43,369 nucleotides of DNA from Clostridia bacterium (GTDB lineage: Bacteria; Bacillota; Clostridia; TANB77; CAG-508), in contig JAFUWA010000019.1 of the NCBI GenBank assembly GCA_017477355.1, positions 1 to 43,369 on the forward strand. The letters are read 5' to 3'. Below the pieces are notes generated by a model. It saw nothing but the letters and a program-made list of their open reading frames with translations. It was not told the origin of the DNA and made no database searches. How positions within the stretch are numbered: position 1 is the stretch's first letter; every line of letters begins with the position of its first letter. Both the position numbers and the translations under genes were made by a program. Below are positions 8,996 through 16,983 of the stretch, piece by piece.

Positions 8996-10207
8996 ATGGA
9001 TATTATAGAAGAATTAGAAAAAAGAGGATATATCGAGCAATTAACGCATAAAGAAGAATTAAAAGAAGAATTTCAAAAAGGAAGTGTAAGTTTCTATATT
9101 GGAATTGATCCAACTGCAAATAGTATGCATATTGGACATTTTGTTGCTTTAATGGTAGCAAGTCGTCTTCAAAAAGCAGGTCACAGACCTATCATTTTAA
9201 TGGGTGGTGGAACGGCAGCAATTGGGGATCCTTCTGGAAGAACAGATATGAGACAAATGTTAACAAGAGAACAATTAGATGAAAATGTTGAAGCAATCAG
9301 AAAACAAGCGGAAAGATTTGTTTCTTTTGAAGGAGAAAATGCAGCAATCATTGTTAACAATAAGGATTGGTTGTTGGATTTAAAATATATTGATTTTATG
9401 AGAGAAATTGGAAGTAAATTTACAGTAAGTACAATGCTTGCTCAGGAATGTTATAAAAACAGATTGGGAGAAGGATTAACTTTTTTCGAAATGGGATATT
9501 TGCTATTACAAAGCTATGACTTCTTATATTTACATGATAAATATGGATGCAAGCTTCAGATTGGTGGAAATGATCAATGGTCAAATATCATTGGAGGAGT
9601 TGATTTAATTAGAAAAATAGGAGCAGAAGATTCTTATGGTTTAACATTTAAACTATTAACGACCGCAGATGGAAGAAAAATGGGAAAAACAGCAAAAGGT
9701 GCATTATGGCTAAATCCAGAAAGAACTTCTCCATACGAGTTTTACCAATACTGGAGAAATATTGGTGATACAGAAGTAAGGAAGGTATTAAGCTTATTAA
9801 CTTTCTTACCAGATGAAGAAGTAGACAGATTATCTAATTTGAAAGATGAAAAAATTAATGAAGCTATGAAAATTGCAGCTTTTGAAATTACTAAATTAAT
9901 TCATGGAGAAGAGGAAGCTAAAAAAGCAGAGGAAGCAGCAGACGCTTTATTTGGAAATGGTGGAAGTTTAGATAATATGCCAACAGTTAAATTAGAAGAC
10001 CCAAATATGGGAATTTTAGATGCAATTGTTTTAGTTGGATTTGCTCCATCTAAAGGACAGGCAAAGCAATTAATTGCTGGTGGTGGTATTACATTAAATG
10101 ATGAAAAGGTAGAAGATGTGCAATACAAATTATCTGAGAAAGATTTTAAAGATAGTTATGCAATTTTGAAAAAAGGTAAAAAAGCTTTTTATAAGTTGGA
10201 AATGTAA
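8996..10207 (+). CDS. tyrS: Tyrosyl-tRNA synthetase
   Basis: TyrRS (403 aa) charges tRNA-Tyr in the cytoplasm. The class I HIGH motif is at residues 45-48 in PTANSMHIGHF, the GGNDQWSN tyrosine/tRNA segment is present, and the second class I motif is the TyrRS form GRKMGKTAKGALWL. The C-terminal S4-like RNA-binding domain follows (about 335-403). The short upstream region holds only a terminator and a ribosome binding site, with no room for a T-box leader. Confidence 0.97.
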   Translation: MDIIEELEKRGYIEQLTHKEELKEEFQKGSVSFYIGIDPTANSMHIGHFVALMVASRLQKAGHRPIILMGGGTAAIGDPSGRTDMRQMLTREQLDENVEAIRKQAERFVSFEGENAAIIVNNKDWLLDLKYIDFMREIGSKFTVSTMLAQECYKNRLGEGLTFFEMGYLLLQSYDFLYLHDKYGCKLQIGGNDQWSNIIGGVDLIRKIGAEDSYGLTFKLLTTADGRKMGKTAKGALWLNPERTSPYEFYQYWRNIGDTEVRKVLSLLTFLPDEEVDRLSNLKDEKINEAMKIAAFEITKLIHGEEEAKKAEEAADALFGNGGSLDNMPTVKLEDPNMGILDAIVLVGFAPSKGQAKQLIAGGGITLNDEKVEDVQYKLSEKDFKDSYAILKKGKKAFYKLEM

Positions 10208-10234
10208 ATATTTCATATATTTTCTTAAAAATGA

Positions 10235-10262
10235 TTGACAAACTTGAAAAAAGTTGTATAAT
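10235..10262 (+). promoter_or_regulatory. sigma-A promoter with palindromic spacer
   Basis: TTGACA (10235-10240) and TATAAT (10257-10262) are both perfect, with a 16-base spacer. The spacer holds the inverted repeat AACTT-GAAAA-AAGTT, which could be an operator. It drives the small membrane gene and probably rpmE. Confidence 0.75.
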
Positions 10263-10302
10263 ATTAAAGTGTATTGTATTTTGCCTAAAAGGAGGTAAGA
10301 CT

Positions 10303-10488
10303 ATGCTAGCGAAATGGTGGAAAAAAATAGCATTAGCAATTTGTGTAATTGCAATTCTTTTTAATGTAACTTATAAGTTAGTACATAGAACAAATTTGAA
10401 GGCAGAACTTGATGCTGTACGCGGAGAGGAAGCAATAAAATTCTCTGAAGACGATAGAAATACTTCTGTTGTTGATGAGGGAAAATAA
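10303..10488 (+). CDS. Small single-pass membrane protein
   Basis: This unrecognised 61 aa protein has a short basic start (MLAKWWKK), one membrane segment (about 9-27) and a charged, mostly acidic tail. ATG at 10303 is chosen over an upstream in-frame ATG because AAAGGAGG sits 7 bases before it and the upstream ATG overlaps the promoter. It lies 67 bases before rpmE under the same promoter. No function can be assigned. Confidence 0.7.
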   Translation: MLAKWWKKIALAICVIAILFNVTYKLVHRTNLKAELDAVRGEEAIKFSEDDRNTSVVDEGK

Positions 10489-10509
10489 TTAGTTAATAAA
10501 GTATTTTGC

Positions 10510-10530
10510 CAAACAGATAAGTTCTGTTTG
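10510..10530 (+). promoter_or_regulatory. Hairpin in the rpmE leader
   Basis: CAAACAG pairs with CTGTTTG around a 7-base loop, 11 bases before the AGGAGGG site of rpmE. L31 autoregulatory leaders are known in Firmicutes. Whether this is one needs a covariance-model search. Confidence 0.4.
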
Positions 10531-10555
10531 ATACAAAAAAGGAGGGAAATATAAA

Positions 10556-10756
10556 ATGAAAGAAGGACTACATCCAAATTATGGTGCTACAACTATTACA
10601 TGTGCATCATGTGGAAATGTTATGGAAACAAATTCTACAAAACAGGATATAAAAGTTGATATTTGTTCAAAGTGCCATCCATTCTGGACAGGAAGCTTAC
10701 AACAACATACAACCGGTGGAAGAGCTGATAAATTTAGACAAAAATATGGACTATAG
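10556..10756 (+). CDS. rpmE: Ribosomal protein L31, zinc form
   Basis: This is the 66 aa large-subunit protein L31. It carries the four cysteines of the zinc-binding (C+) form at 16, 19, 37 and 40, and the C-terminal signature HPFWTG...GGRADKFRQKYGL. The last nine codons are duplicated 92 bases downstream (10819-10848) with synonymous changes, which suggests a recombination or insertion event at the gene's 3' end. Confidence 0.97.
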   Translation: MKEGLHPNYGATTITCASCGNVMETNSTKQDIKVDICSKCHPFWTGSLQQHTTGGRADKFRQKYGL

Positions 10757-10841
10757 AAATATCAAAAAAATTTATCAGTGAATTCGTGGGATTTTTGAAA
10801 AAAATCACTCGAATTCAAAATAAATTTAGACAAAAATATGG
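10728..10841 (+). repeat. Direct repeat of the rpmE 3' end flanking a hairpin
   Basis: A 22-base sequence (ATAAATTTAGAC... to ATATGG) occurs exactly at 10728-10749, inside rpmE, and again at 10820-10841. The second copy continues GGT TTA TAA, again encoding G-L-stop, where the gene itself has GGA CTA TAG. A mismatched hairpin (10780-10816) lies between them. Confidence 0.85.
10780..10816. repeat. CGTGRG/CRCTCG mismatched hairpin, copy 1
   Basis: GAATTCGTGGGATTTTT pairs with the sequence ending ATCACTCGAATTC around a GAA loop. A T-T and a G-A mismatch fall at the same places as in copies at 19799 and 29216. Confidence 0.75.
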
Positions 10842-10849
10842 TTTATAAA

Positions 10850-10877
10850 AAAATGATCCCTTAGGGGATTATTTTTT
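10850..10877 (+). terminator. Rho-independent terminator after rpmE
   Basis: AATGATCCC pairs with GGGATTATT around a short loop and is followed by a T run. Confidence 0.85.
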
Positions 10878-10913
10878 GGGTATAGTTAAAAGTCTAAGAA
10901 AGGGATAAGTAAA

Positions 10914-12350
10914 ATGAAAGAGTATTTAAGAAAAACAAAAATCGTAGGTACAATCGGACCATCTAGCGAAACAATTTTGGAAGATTTATTTGATGCTGGA
11001 CTAAATGTTTGCAGAATCAATTATTCTCATGGAAGCTATGATGAACAAGAATGGAAAACAAATGAGATTATTAGAATCAGAGAGGAAAAAGATTTACCAG
11101 TTCCAATGATTCTTGATATGAAAGGTCCAGAAATTAGAACTGGTATGTTATATACTGGAAAAAATGAAAAAATCAAAATTGAAGATGGCCAAAAATTTAC
11201 ATTAGTAAATGAAGACATTGTAGGAAATGAAGAAAAAGTTTCTGTTTCATATAAAGAGTTATATAAGGATGTAGCTCCTGGAACAAAAATTTTAATTGAT
11301 GATGGTGCAATTGAATTAAGAGTTGATGAAATCGTTGATAAAGATATTGTTTGTACAGTAGTTCATGGAAATCCTTTAGGAAGTAGAAAAACAATGAACT
11401 TACCAGGAACAGTTATTAGATTACCTGCTTTAGCAGAAAAAGATATTGCAGATTTAAAAACAGCTTGTGAACATGAATATGATTATGTTGCTATTTCATT
11501 TGCTAGAAACTTAGATGATATTGCTCAAGTAAGAAAAGTATTAGATGAAAATGGTGGAAAAGATATTAAGATAATCACAAAAGTTGAAAACGTTGAGGGA
11601 TTATCAAATATGGAAGATATTGCTCGTGTTGCAGATGCTCAAATGATTGCTCGTGGTGATATGGCTACGGAAACAGATTTTACAGAACCACCAGTTATGC
11701 AAAAGAAATTTATTAAACTTTGCAATAAAGCTGGAAAACCTGCAATTACAGCTACTCAAATGTTAGAGTCAATGATGAGTAATCCATTACCAACTCGTGC
11801 TGAAGCTTCTGATGTTGCAAATGCTATTTATGATAGAACTAGTGCTGTTATGCTTTCTGGAGAATGTGCAATGGGAAAATATCCATTAGAATGTGTTAAA
11901 GCAATGGATAAAATTGCAAGAAGAGTAGAACCAGAAATTAAATATTGGGAAAGATTTGATGAGAAATTCAAAATCGAATTAAATTCTTTAGAAGATAATA
12001 TTGCATATTCAACTTGTATCATTGCTAAAACTACAAAAGCTGATGCAATTGTATGTTATACTCATACTGGAGATACTGCTAGAAGAATTTCTGGAATGGG
12101 AGCTGCTTGTCCAATTTTAGCAATCACAGATAATAAAAGAACATTCCGTCAATTAGGATTAGCTTGGAATGTAACTCCAATTTATGTTGATGCACAAGAG
12201 TCTATTGATAAAACAGTTGAAGTTGGAATTGAAAAATTAAAGACAAAAGGAATTTTAGAAGAAGGCGATCAAGTTGTTTTAAACGGTGGACGTAGCTATG
12301 TAAATGGCGTAAAGAAAAGCAAAATGATAGGTGGATATGTTGAAATCTAG
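10914..12350 (+). CDS. pyk: Pyruvate kinase
   Basis: Pyruvate kinase (478 aa) makes ATP and pyruvate from phosphoenolpyruvate at the end of glycolysis. Recognisable segments are TKIVGTIGPSS at the N-terminus, CRINYSHG, the LDMKGPEIRTG substrate loop, IITKVEN (catalytic lysine), MIARGDMATE and TATQMLESM. It lacks the extra C-terminal PEP-utiliser-like domain of Bacillus pyruvate kinase. It is followed by a terminator-like hairpin that also covers the next gene's ribosome binding site. Confidence 0.96.
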   Translation: MKEYLRKTKIVGTIGPSSETILEDLFDAGLNVCRINYSHGSYDEQEWKTNEIIRIREEKDLPVPMILDMKGPEIRTGMLYTGKNEKIKIEDGQKFTLVNEDIVGNEEKVSVSYKELYKDVAPGTKILIDDGAIELRVDEIVDKDIVCTVVHGNPLGSRKTMNLPGTVIRLPALAEKDIADLKTACEHEYDYVAISFARNLDDIAQVRKVLDENGGKDIKIITKVENVEGLSNMEDIARVADAQMIARGDMATETDFTEPPVMQKKFIKLCNKAGKPAITATQMLESMMSNPLPTRAEASDVANAIYDRTSAVMLSGECAMGKYPLECVKAMDKIARRVEPEIKYWERFDEKFKIELNSLEDNIAYSTCIIAKTTKADAIVCYTHTGDTARRISGMGAACPILAITDNKRTFRQLGLAWNVTPIYVDAQESIDKTVEVGIEKLKTKGILEEGDQVVLNGGRSYVNGVKKSKMIGGYVEI

Positions 12351-12370
12351 TTAATTAGGTATCAAATTTT

Positions 12371-12414
12371 AACCTCCTGCATACTATATTTTATATGGTA
12401 TGTAGGAGGTTTTT
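12371..12414 (+). terminator. Terminator hairpin that sequesters the asnB ribosome binding site
   Basis: AACCTCCTGCATAC (12371-12384) pairs with GTATGTAGGAGGTT (12398-12411) over 14 bases with one G-U, followed by Ts. The right arm contains AGGAGG (12404-12409), placed 7 bases before the asnB ATG. Confidence 0.8.
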
Positions 12415-12416
12415 GT

Positions 12417-14149
12417 ATGCACGGGATTGTTAATTTTAAAAAAAATAAAATTTTTGAAGTGATTTCAACAAATGAAAAGAAAACGTTAAGTTATCAATTT
12501 CAGAATAACGTATATACAATTATTTTTAGTGGTCATATTTATAATCGAAATGAATTAAAAGAATTGTTGGCAAGAAAAAATATAGAATTAGAAAGTGGAT
12601 TAGAAATAGAGATTGTATTAAAATTATATATTGTATTGGGAAAAGAAGCGATAGAAAGGTTAAATGGGGCATATAGCTTTGTTATTTGGAATGAAAGAGA
12701 AAAGGAATTGTTTGCAGTAAGAGACCGATTTGGATTAGAACCATTTTACTATGCAATGAAAGATGGAAGTTTTATATTTGCTTCTAGTATTAAAGATATA
12801 TTAAAACATTCAGAAATAAAAGCACAACTGAATAGTACTCGGAATAAACGAGCTACTTGGAGTTGGTCCAGCACACTCTCCAGGAAAAACTCCATTTAAA
12901 GATGTTTTGGAACTAGAGCCTGCTCATTTTATTATTTTAAATCCAGATATATTATATAAGAAAGAATATTGGAAGTTAGAGACAAAGTATCATACAGATG
13001 ATTTGGAAACGACCTGTGAGAAAATAAGAGATTTGATGTTTGATTCTGTGAAATTGCAAACAACGACAACTCCGCAAATATCTAGTTCTTTATCGGGAGG
13101 GTTAGATTCTAGTATTGTAACAGCAATTGCTAATGAAATTTATCAAAGAAATGGAAGAAAATTAAAAACATTTTCTGTTGATTATTTAGATCAAGAAAAA
13201 AACTTTGTTAAAAATGATTTTCAGCCCAATTTAGACATGGAATATATTAAAATGATGGTAGAAAAGTTAGGAACAGAGCACAGTAAGATTGTTCTTGACA
13301 CACCAGAATTATATGAAAGCTTAAAGCAAGCCATGATGGCTAGAGATTTTCCAGGAATGGCAGATGTAGATTCTTCTTATTTATTATTTTTTGAAAAGAT
13401 TGCCCAAACTGGAAATAAAGTTGTCTTAGCTCGGAGAGTGCTCTGATGAAATATTTGGTGGATATCCATGGTATTTTAGAGAAGATGCCCTTTCAAGTAA
13501 TACTTTTCCGTGGTCTCTTGCAATAGATGAAAGACAAAAAATATTAAATGAAGACATAGGAAAAAAGATTAATTTAAATGACTATATTCAAAATGAATAC
13601 GAAAAAAGTTTAGCTAAAGTAGAATTTTTAGATACAGATAGTAATGAGACTAAAATTCATAGAAAACTAATCTATTTAACTTTGAATTGGTTTATGATAA
13701 CGCTATTAGATAGAACAGATAGAATGGCAAGGTTGGCAGGAATTGAAGTAAGGGTTCCGTTTTGCGATTATAGGGTAATGGAATATGCATGGAATATTCC
13801 ATGGGAGATGAAGGCGTATAAAGGAAGAGAAAAGGGACTTTTAAGAAAAGCATTTGAAGGATATTTACCAGAAGAAATTGTTCATAGAAAGAAAAGCCCA
13901 TATCCTAAAACACATAATCCAAATTACTTAGAAAAGGTAAAACAGGGATTAAAACAGATTATAGATAATAAAGAAAATAAAATTACTAGTTTATTAAATG
14001 AAAAATATATTAGAGAAATACTAGAAACAGATGGTAAAGCATTTACAAGACCTTGGTTTGGGCAGTTAATGACAGGGCCTCAACTTATGGCATATTTAAT
14101 TCAAGTAGAGCTTTGGCTACAAGAATATAAGCCAGAGATTATTTTGTAA
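12417..14149 (+). CDS. asnB: Asparagine synthetase-like protein (needs two +1 frameshifts)
   Basis: After two +1 shifts this is a 576 aa AsnB family protein with an N-terminal class II glutaminase-like domain (1-about 190) and an ATP-dependent synthetase domain with the P-loop SLSGGLDSS (from 224). The first break is at codon 142 (AGT ACT C GGA ATA), restoring STGINELLGVGP. The second is at codon 339 (TTA GCT C GGA GAG), restoring VVLAGECSDEIFGGYPW. All conserved segments, including DRTDRMARLAGIEVRVPF, lie on the shifted path. Residue 2 is His (MHGI) where the family has the catalytic Cys of MCGI, so glutamine-dependent activity is doubtful. Both shifts are needed for a complete enzyme, otherwise only a partial glutaminase domain is made. 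Confidence 0.85.
12840..12843 (+). other. CGGA +1 recoding site 1 in asnB
   Basis: The upstream frame reads AGT ACT CGG A; the conserved frame resumes at GGA (12841-12843), the glycine of GINELLGVGP. Confidence 0.75.
13432..13435 (+). other. CGGA +1 recoding site 2 in asnB
   Basis: The upstream frame reads TTA GCT CGG A; the conserved frame resumes at GGA (13433-13435), the glycine of the conserved (S/A)GE motif. Confidence 0.75.
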
Positions 14150-14182
14150 TTTTATTACATTTTATATTATAATTGATAGAAA

Positions 14183-14351
14183 ACTGTTATATAGAATTTT
14201 TAAGTGAGATAAGGATATATTTTTTTGTAAATTGAATCATAAATATTGAATAGAAAGTTTACTTTCGATTTCAATTTTATAATTCAATTTACATTTAGAA
14301 AAATGTAGCGGGAGCGCCCGAAATCGACTTTAAAAATTACTATATAGCAGT
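14183..14351. repeat. MITE-like nested palindrome
   Basis: This 169-base element has long terminal inverted repeats (ACTGTTATATAG... at 14183-14205 against 14327-14351). Inside is a second inverted pair (GTAAATTGAATCATAAA against TTTTATAATTCAATTTAC), then GAAAG/CTTTC. A CGGGAGCGCCCG hairpin lies near the right end. With the promoter and leader described next, it fills the gene-free stretch 14150-14719. Confidence 0.75.
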
Positions 14352-14396
14352 TCTTATTTTATATGTAATATAAATGTAAAAAATAGCAAAAAAGTA

Positions 14397-14425
14397 TTGA
14401 CATTGCCTTATTTCCGTAGTATAAT
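14397..14425 (+). promoter_or_regulatory. Consensus sigma-A promoter of the S10 operon
   Basis: TTGACA at 14397-14402 and TATAAT at 14420-14425 are perfect and separated by 17 bases. This is the main promoter for the ribosomal cluster. Confidence 0.9.
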
Positions 14426-14432
14426 AGGACTT

Positions 14433-14719
14433 GCGTAAGATAAAGCGATGAAGTAGGATGTGGCTACAACCTTGAGTATACAGGGGATGGAGGGAACTCC
14501 TATGGAGTATGTCTTGGCTTAGACCGGGCGATAAGTTTGATTAACAAAAATTAAATTTATCCAGGAAAAACTTTAATATTGTTTATGGAGGTGGTTGCTC
14601 ACTTTCCCAAATACTAAAGAAAATCTTGGATTTTATAATGGTGTTATATGAAACACTAGGAAACGTTAACAGCTTATTGTTTGCCATTAAAAAAATATTA
14701 TTTTAAGGAGGATTAAAAA
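14433..14719 (+). ncRNA. S10 operon leader RNA
   Basis: About 287 transcribed but non-coding bases lie between the promoter and rpsJ. They are markedly GC-richer than other spacers here and contain hairpins, for example GTGT/ACAC near 14641-14656. Ribosomal-protein-binding leaders in front of rpsJ are known, and structured S10 leaders have been proposed in Clostridia. Assignment to a specific family needs a covariance-model search. Confidence 0.6.
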
Positions 14720-15049
14720 ATGGCAACATCAAAAACAGTAGTAGGAAACGGCAAAATTAGAATTAGACTAAAAGCTTATGATTATGTTGTTTTAGATCAG
14801 TCTGCTGAAAAGATAGTAGATACTGCTAAGAAAACTGGAGCTAAAGTTTCAGGTCCAATTCCATTACCTACAGAAAAGGAAATCGTAACAATATTACGTT
14901 CTCCACACAAACACAAAGATTCTAGAGAGCAATTTGAAATGAGAACACATAAAAGAGTTATTGATATTCTTTACCCAACACAAAAAACAACTGACAGCTT
15001 AATGAAATTAGAGTTACCAGCTGGTGTTGATATTGAAATTAAATTATAA
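14720..15049 (+). CDS. rpsJ: Ribosomal protein S10
   Basis: The first gene of the S10 cluster encodes the 30S protein S10 (109 aa), also known as the antitermination factor NusE. The core starts at [18 protein letters not shown] and contains [10 protein letters not shown] and [12 protein letters not shown]. The N-terminal stretch is about 7 residues longer than in Bacillus. An AAGGAGG site precedes the ATG. Confidence 0.98.
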   Translation: MATSKTVVGNGKIRIRLKAYDYVVLDQSAEKIVDTAKKTGAKVSGPIPLPTEKEIVTILRSPHKHKDSREQFEMRTHKRVIDILYPTQKTTDSLMKLELPAGVDIEIKL

Positions 15050-15135
15050 TTTCGTTTAAAACCAATATTCCTTGAGGTATATAATAGGAAGAAAAAACCA
15101 AGCTGTATATACAGCCAATAGTAAGGAGAAAGAAA

Positions 15136-15771
15136 ATGAGTAAGACAATTATAGGAAGAAAAGTTGGAATGACTCAAATTTTTGATGAAAAAGGTGCAGT
15201 TGTTCCAGTAACAGTTATAGAAGCTGGTCCTTGTAATGTAGTTCAAGTTAAATCTGTAGAAACAGATGGATACAATGCTATTCAATTAGGATTTGGCGAA
15301 GTAAAAGAGCATAAAGTTAACAAACCAGAAATGGGACACTTCAAAAAAGCAAGTGTTAGTGCTCAAAAACATTTAAGAGAATTTAGAGTAGAAGATTTAT
15401 CAAGCGTTAAAGTAGGAGATGTTATTAAAGTAGATAGCTTTGCTGCTGGAGACGTAGTTGATATTCAAGGTACATCTAAAGGACATGGTTTCCAAGGTGT
15501 TATTAAACGTCATGGACAATCAAGAGGACCTATGGGACATGGTTCTATGTATCACCGTAGACCTGGTTCAATGGGATCTACTTCAACTCCAGGTAGAGTT
15601 TTCAAAGGTAAAAAATTACCGGGACATATGGGAGTTGAAACAGTTACAATTCAAAATTTGAAAGTCGTAGCTGTTGATTTAGACAAAAACGTTATCTTAG
15701 TTAAAGGTAGTGTACCAGGAAATAAAGGTTCAATATTAAAAATCAGAAATAGCGTTAAGGCTATGAACTAG
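15136..15771 (+). CDS. rplC: Ribosomal protein L3
   Basis: L3 (211 aa) binds 23S rRNA near the peptidyl-transferase centre. Recognised by [14 protein letters not shown] at the N-terminus and the loop [15 protein letters not shown] (about 135-150), which reaches toward the active site. It lies 86 bases after rpsJ and 20 bases before rplD. Confidence 0.98.
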   Translation: MSKTIIGRKVGMTQIFDEKGAVVPVTVIEAGPCNVVQVKSVETDGYNAIQLGFGEVKEHKVNKPEMGHFKKASVSAQKHLREFRVEDLSSVKVGDVIKVDSFAAGDVVDIQGTSKGHGFQGVIKRHGQSRGPMGHGSMYHRRPGSMGSTSTPGRVFKGKKLPGHMGVETVTIQNLKVVAVDLDKNVILVKGSVPGNKGSILKIRNSVKAMN

Positions 15772-15791
15772 GAAAGGAGGAGACTTGCGAG

Positions 15792-16415
15792 ATGCCTAAA
15801 ATAGATATCTATGCTGTTGATGGAAAAAAATTAAAATCAATGGAATTAAAAGAAGAAGTATTTGGAATTAAACCAAATGAAGCAGTTGTTCACAGTGTGT
15901 TAGTTAATTATTTAGCTAATCAAAGACAAGGAACACAAAGTACAAAAACAAGAAGTGAAGTTAGAGGCGGTGGAAAGAAGCCTTGGAGACAAAAAGGAAC
16001 AGGTCGTGCTAGACAAGGATCTATTAGAGCACCACAATGGATTAAAGGTGGTATTGCTTTGGGACCAAAACCTCGTTCATATAAATACAGAGTAAATAAG
16101 AAAGAAAAGCAATTAGCAATTAAAAGTTTATTAAGCGCTAAAGTATTAGAGAATTCATTGATAGTAGTCGATAAATTTGATTTCAAAGAAATTAAAACAA
16201 AACAAGTAGCAGATGCACTAAATAACTTAAAAGTTGAAGGAAAAACATTAATCATGGTTCCTGAGAAAAATGAAATAATACAAAGATCTGCTAGAAATAT
16301 TGAAAATGTTAGAACAATTTCAATTTCTACAATAAATGTATTTGATTTATTAAAATATAAAAACTTAGTTTTAACAGTTGAGACTGTAAAGAAATTAGAG
16401 GAGGTGTATGCATAA
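15792..16415 (+). CDS. rplD: Ribosomal protein L4
   Basis: L4 (207 aa) lines the exit tunnel and, in some bacteria, represses its own operon by binding the S10 leader. The tunnel loop RGGGKKPWRQKGTGRARQGS (about 58-77) is intact. Its stop codon overlaps the rplW start by one base (TAATG), indicating translational coupling. Confidence 0.98.
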   Translation: MPKIDIYAVDGKKLKSMELKEEVFGIKPNEAVVHSVLVNYLANQRQGTQSTKTRSEVRGGGKKPWRQKGTGRARQGSIRAPQWIKGGIALGPKPRSYKYRVNKKEKQLAIKSLLSAKVLENSLIVVDKFDFKEIKTKQVADALNNLKVEGKTLIMVPEKNEIIQRSARNIENVRTISISTINVFDLLKYKNLVLTVETVKKLEEVYA

Positions 16416-16759
16416 TGGTAGCAGAAGATATAATAATTGCTCCAATTATTACTGAGGAAGCTAGTATGAGAATTGCTGAAGGAAAATACACATTCCGCGT
16501 TAACAAAAAAGCAACTAAGATTGATATTAAAAATGCAGTTGAAAAATTATTTGAAGTAAAAGTATTAGATGTAAATACAATCTCAATGAGAGGAAAACAA
16601 AGAAGAGTTGGTGTTCATCAAGGAAAAACTTCAGATTGGAAAAAAGCAATTGTAACAATTGATACAGAGGCTTCTCAAAAAACTTACATTGGTAAAGGTG
16701 GAAAAGAGGCAAAAGCTTCTAAGAAGTATAAGGATTCAATCGAAGGCTTCTCAGTATAG
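16415..16759 (+). CDS. rplW: Ribosomal protein L23
   Basis: L23 (114 aa) sits at the tunnel exit and docks trigger factor and SRP. Visible features are IIAPIITEEAS at the N-terminus, YTFRVNKKATKIDIKNAVEKLF and the GKQRRVG loop. It is about 15 residues longer than the usual protein, with a Lys/Ser-rich C-terminal tail. It overlaps rplD by one base and is followed by a palindromic element before rplB. Confidence 0.97.
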   Translation: MVAEDIIIAPIITEEASMRIAEGKYTFRVNKKATKIDIKNAVEKLFEVKVLDVNTISMRGKQRRVGVHQGKTSDWKKAIVTIDTEASQKTYIGKGGKEAKASKKYKDSIEGFSV

Positions 16760-16762
16760 GAC

Positions 16763-16887
16763 GTTCAAATTAGAATCATTATCTTGTGTTGTTGCTGCTC
16801 ATCGATTTTTCAATCGACGTACTTTTAGTACGCCTCATGAAATAATCAGCTTGCGGCGCCTAGCAATATAATAATTCTAATTCGAAC
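16763..16887. repeat. Palindromic element between rplW and rplB
   Basis: Terminal inverted repeats of 20 bases (GTTCAAATTAGAATCATTAT against 16868-16887, 18 of 20 matching) enclose two perfect back-to-back hairpins: TCGATT/AATCGA (16802-16817) and CGTACT/AGTACG (16818-16832). A GC-rich GCTTGCGGCGCC segment follows. It begins 4 bases after the rplW stop and is much GC-richer than its surroundings, so it resembles a MITE or a structured RNA. Confidence 0.75.
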
Positions 16888-16983
16888 TAAAAATAAAATA
16901 TCTAGAATTAACTAGGATAAGAAAAAATATCTGTAGCAGAGCAGGAAAAAATCTGCGAAGTAAGAAAAGGAGAGAATTTTAAA

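Noticed and set aside
193-14149. The frameshifted ftsE, M23 and asnB as independent pseudogenes or sequencing errors
   Set aside because: All four lesions are the same base before the same triplet and coincide with the only in-frame CGG codons seen. Downstream parts are fully conserved and none lies in a homopolymer. Error cannot be excluded from sequence alone, but it is the less likely explanation.
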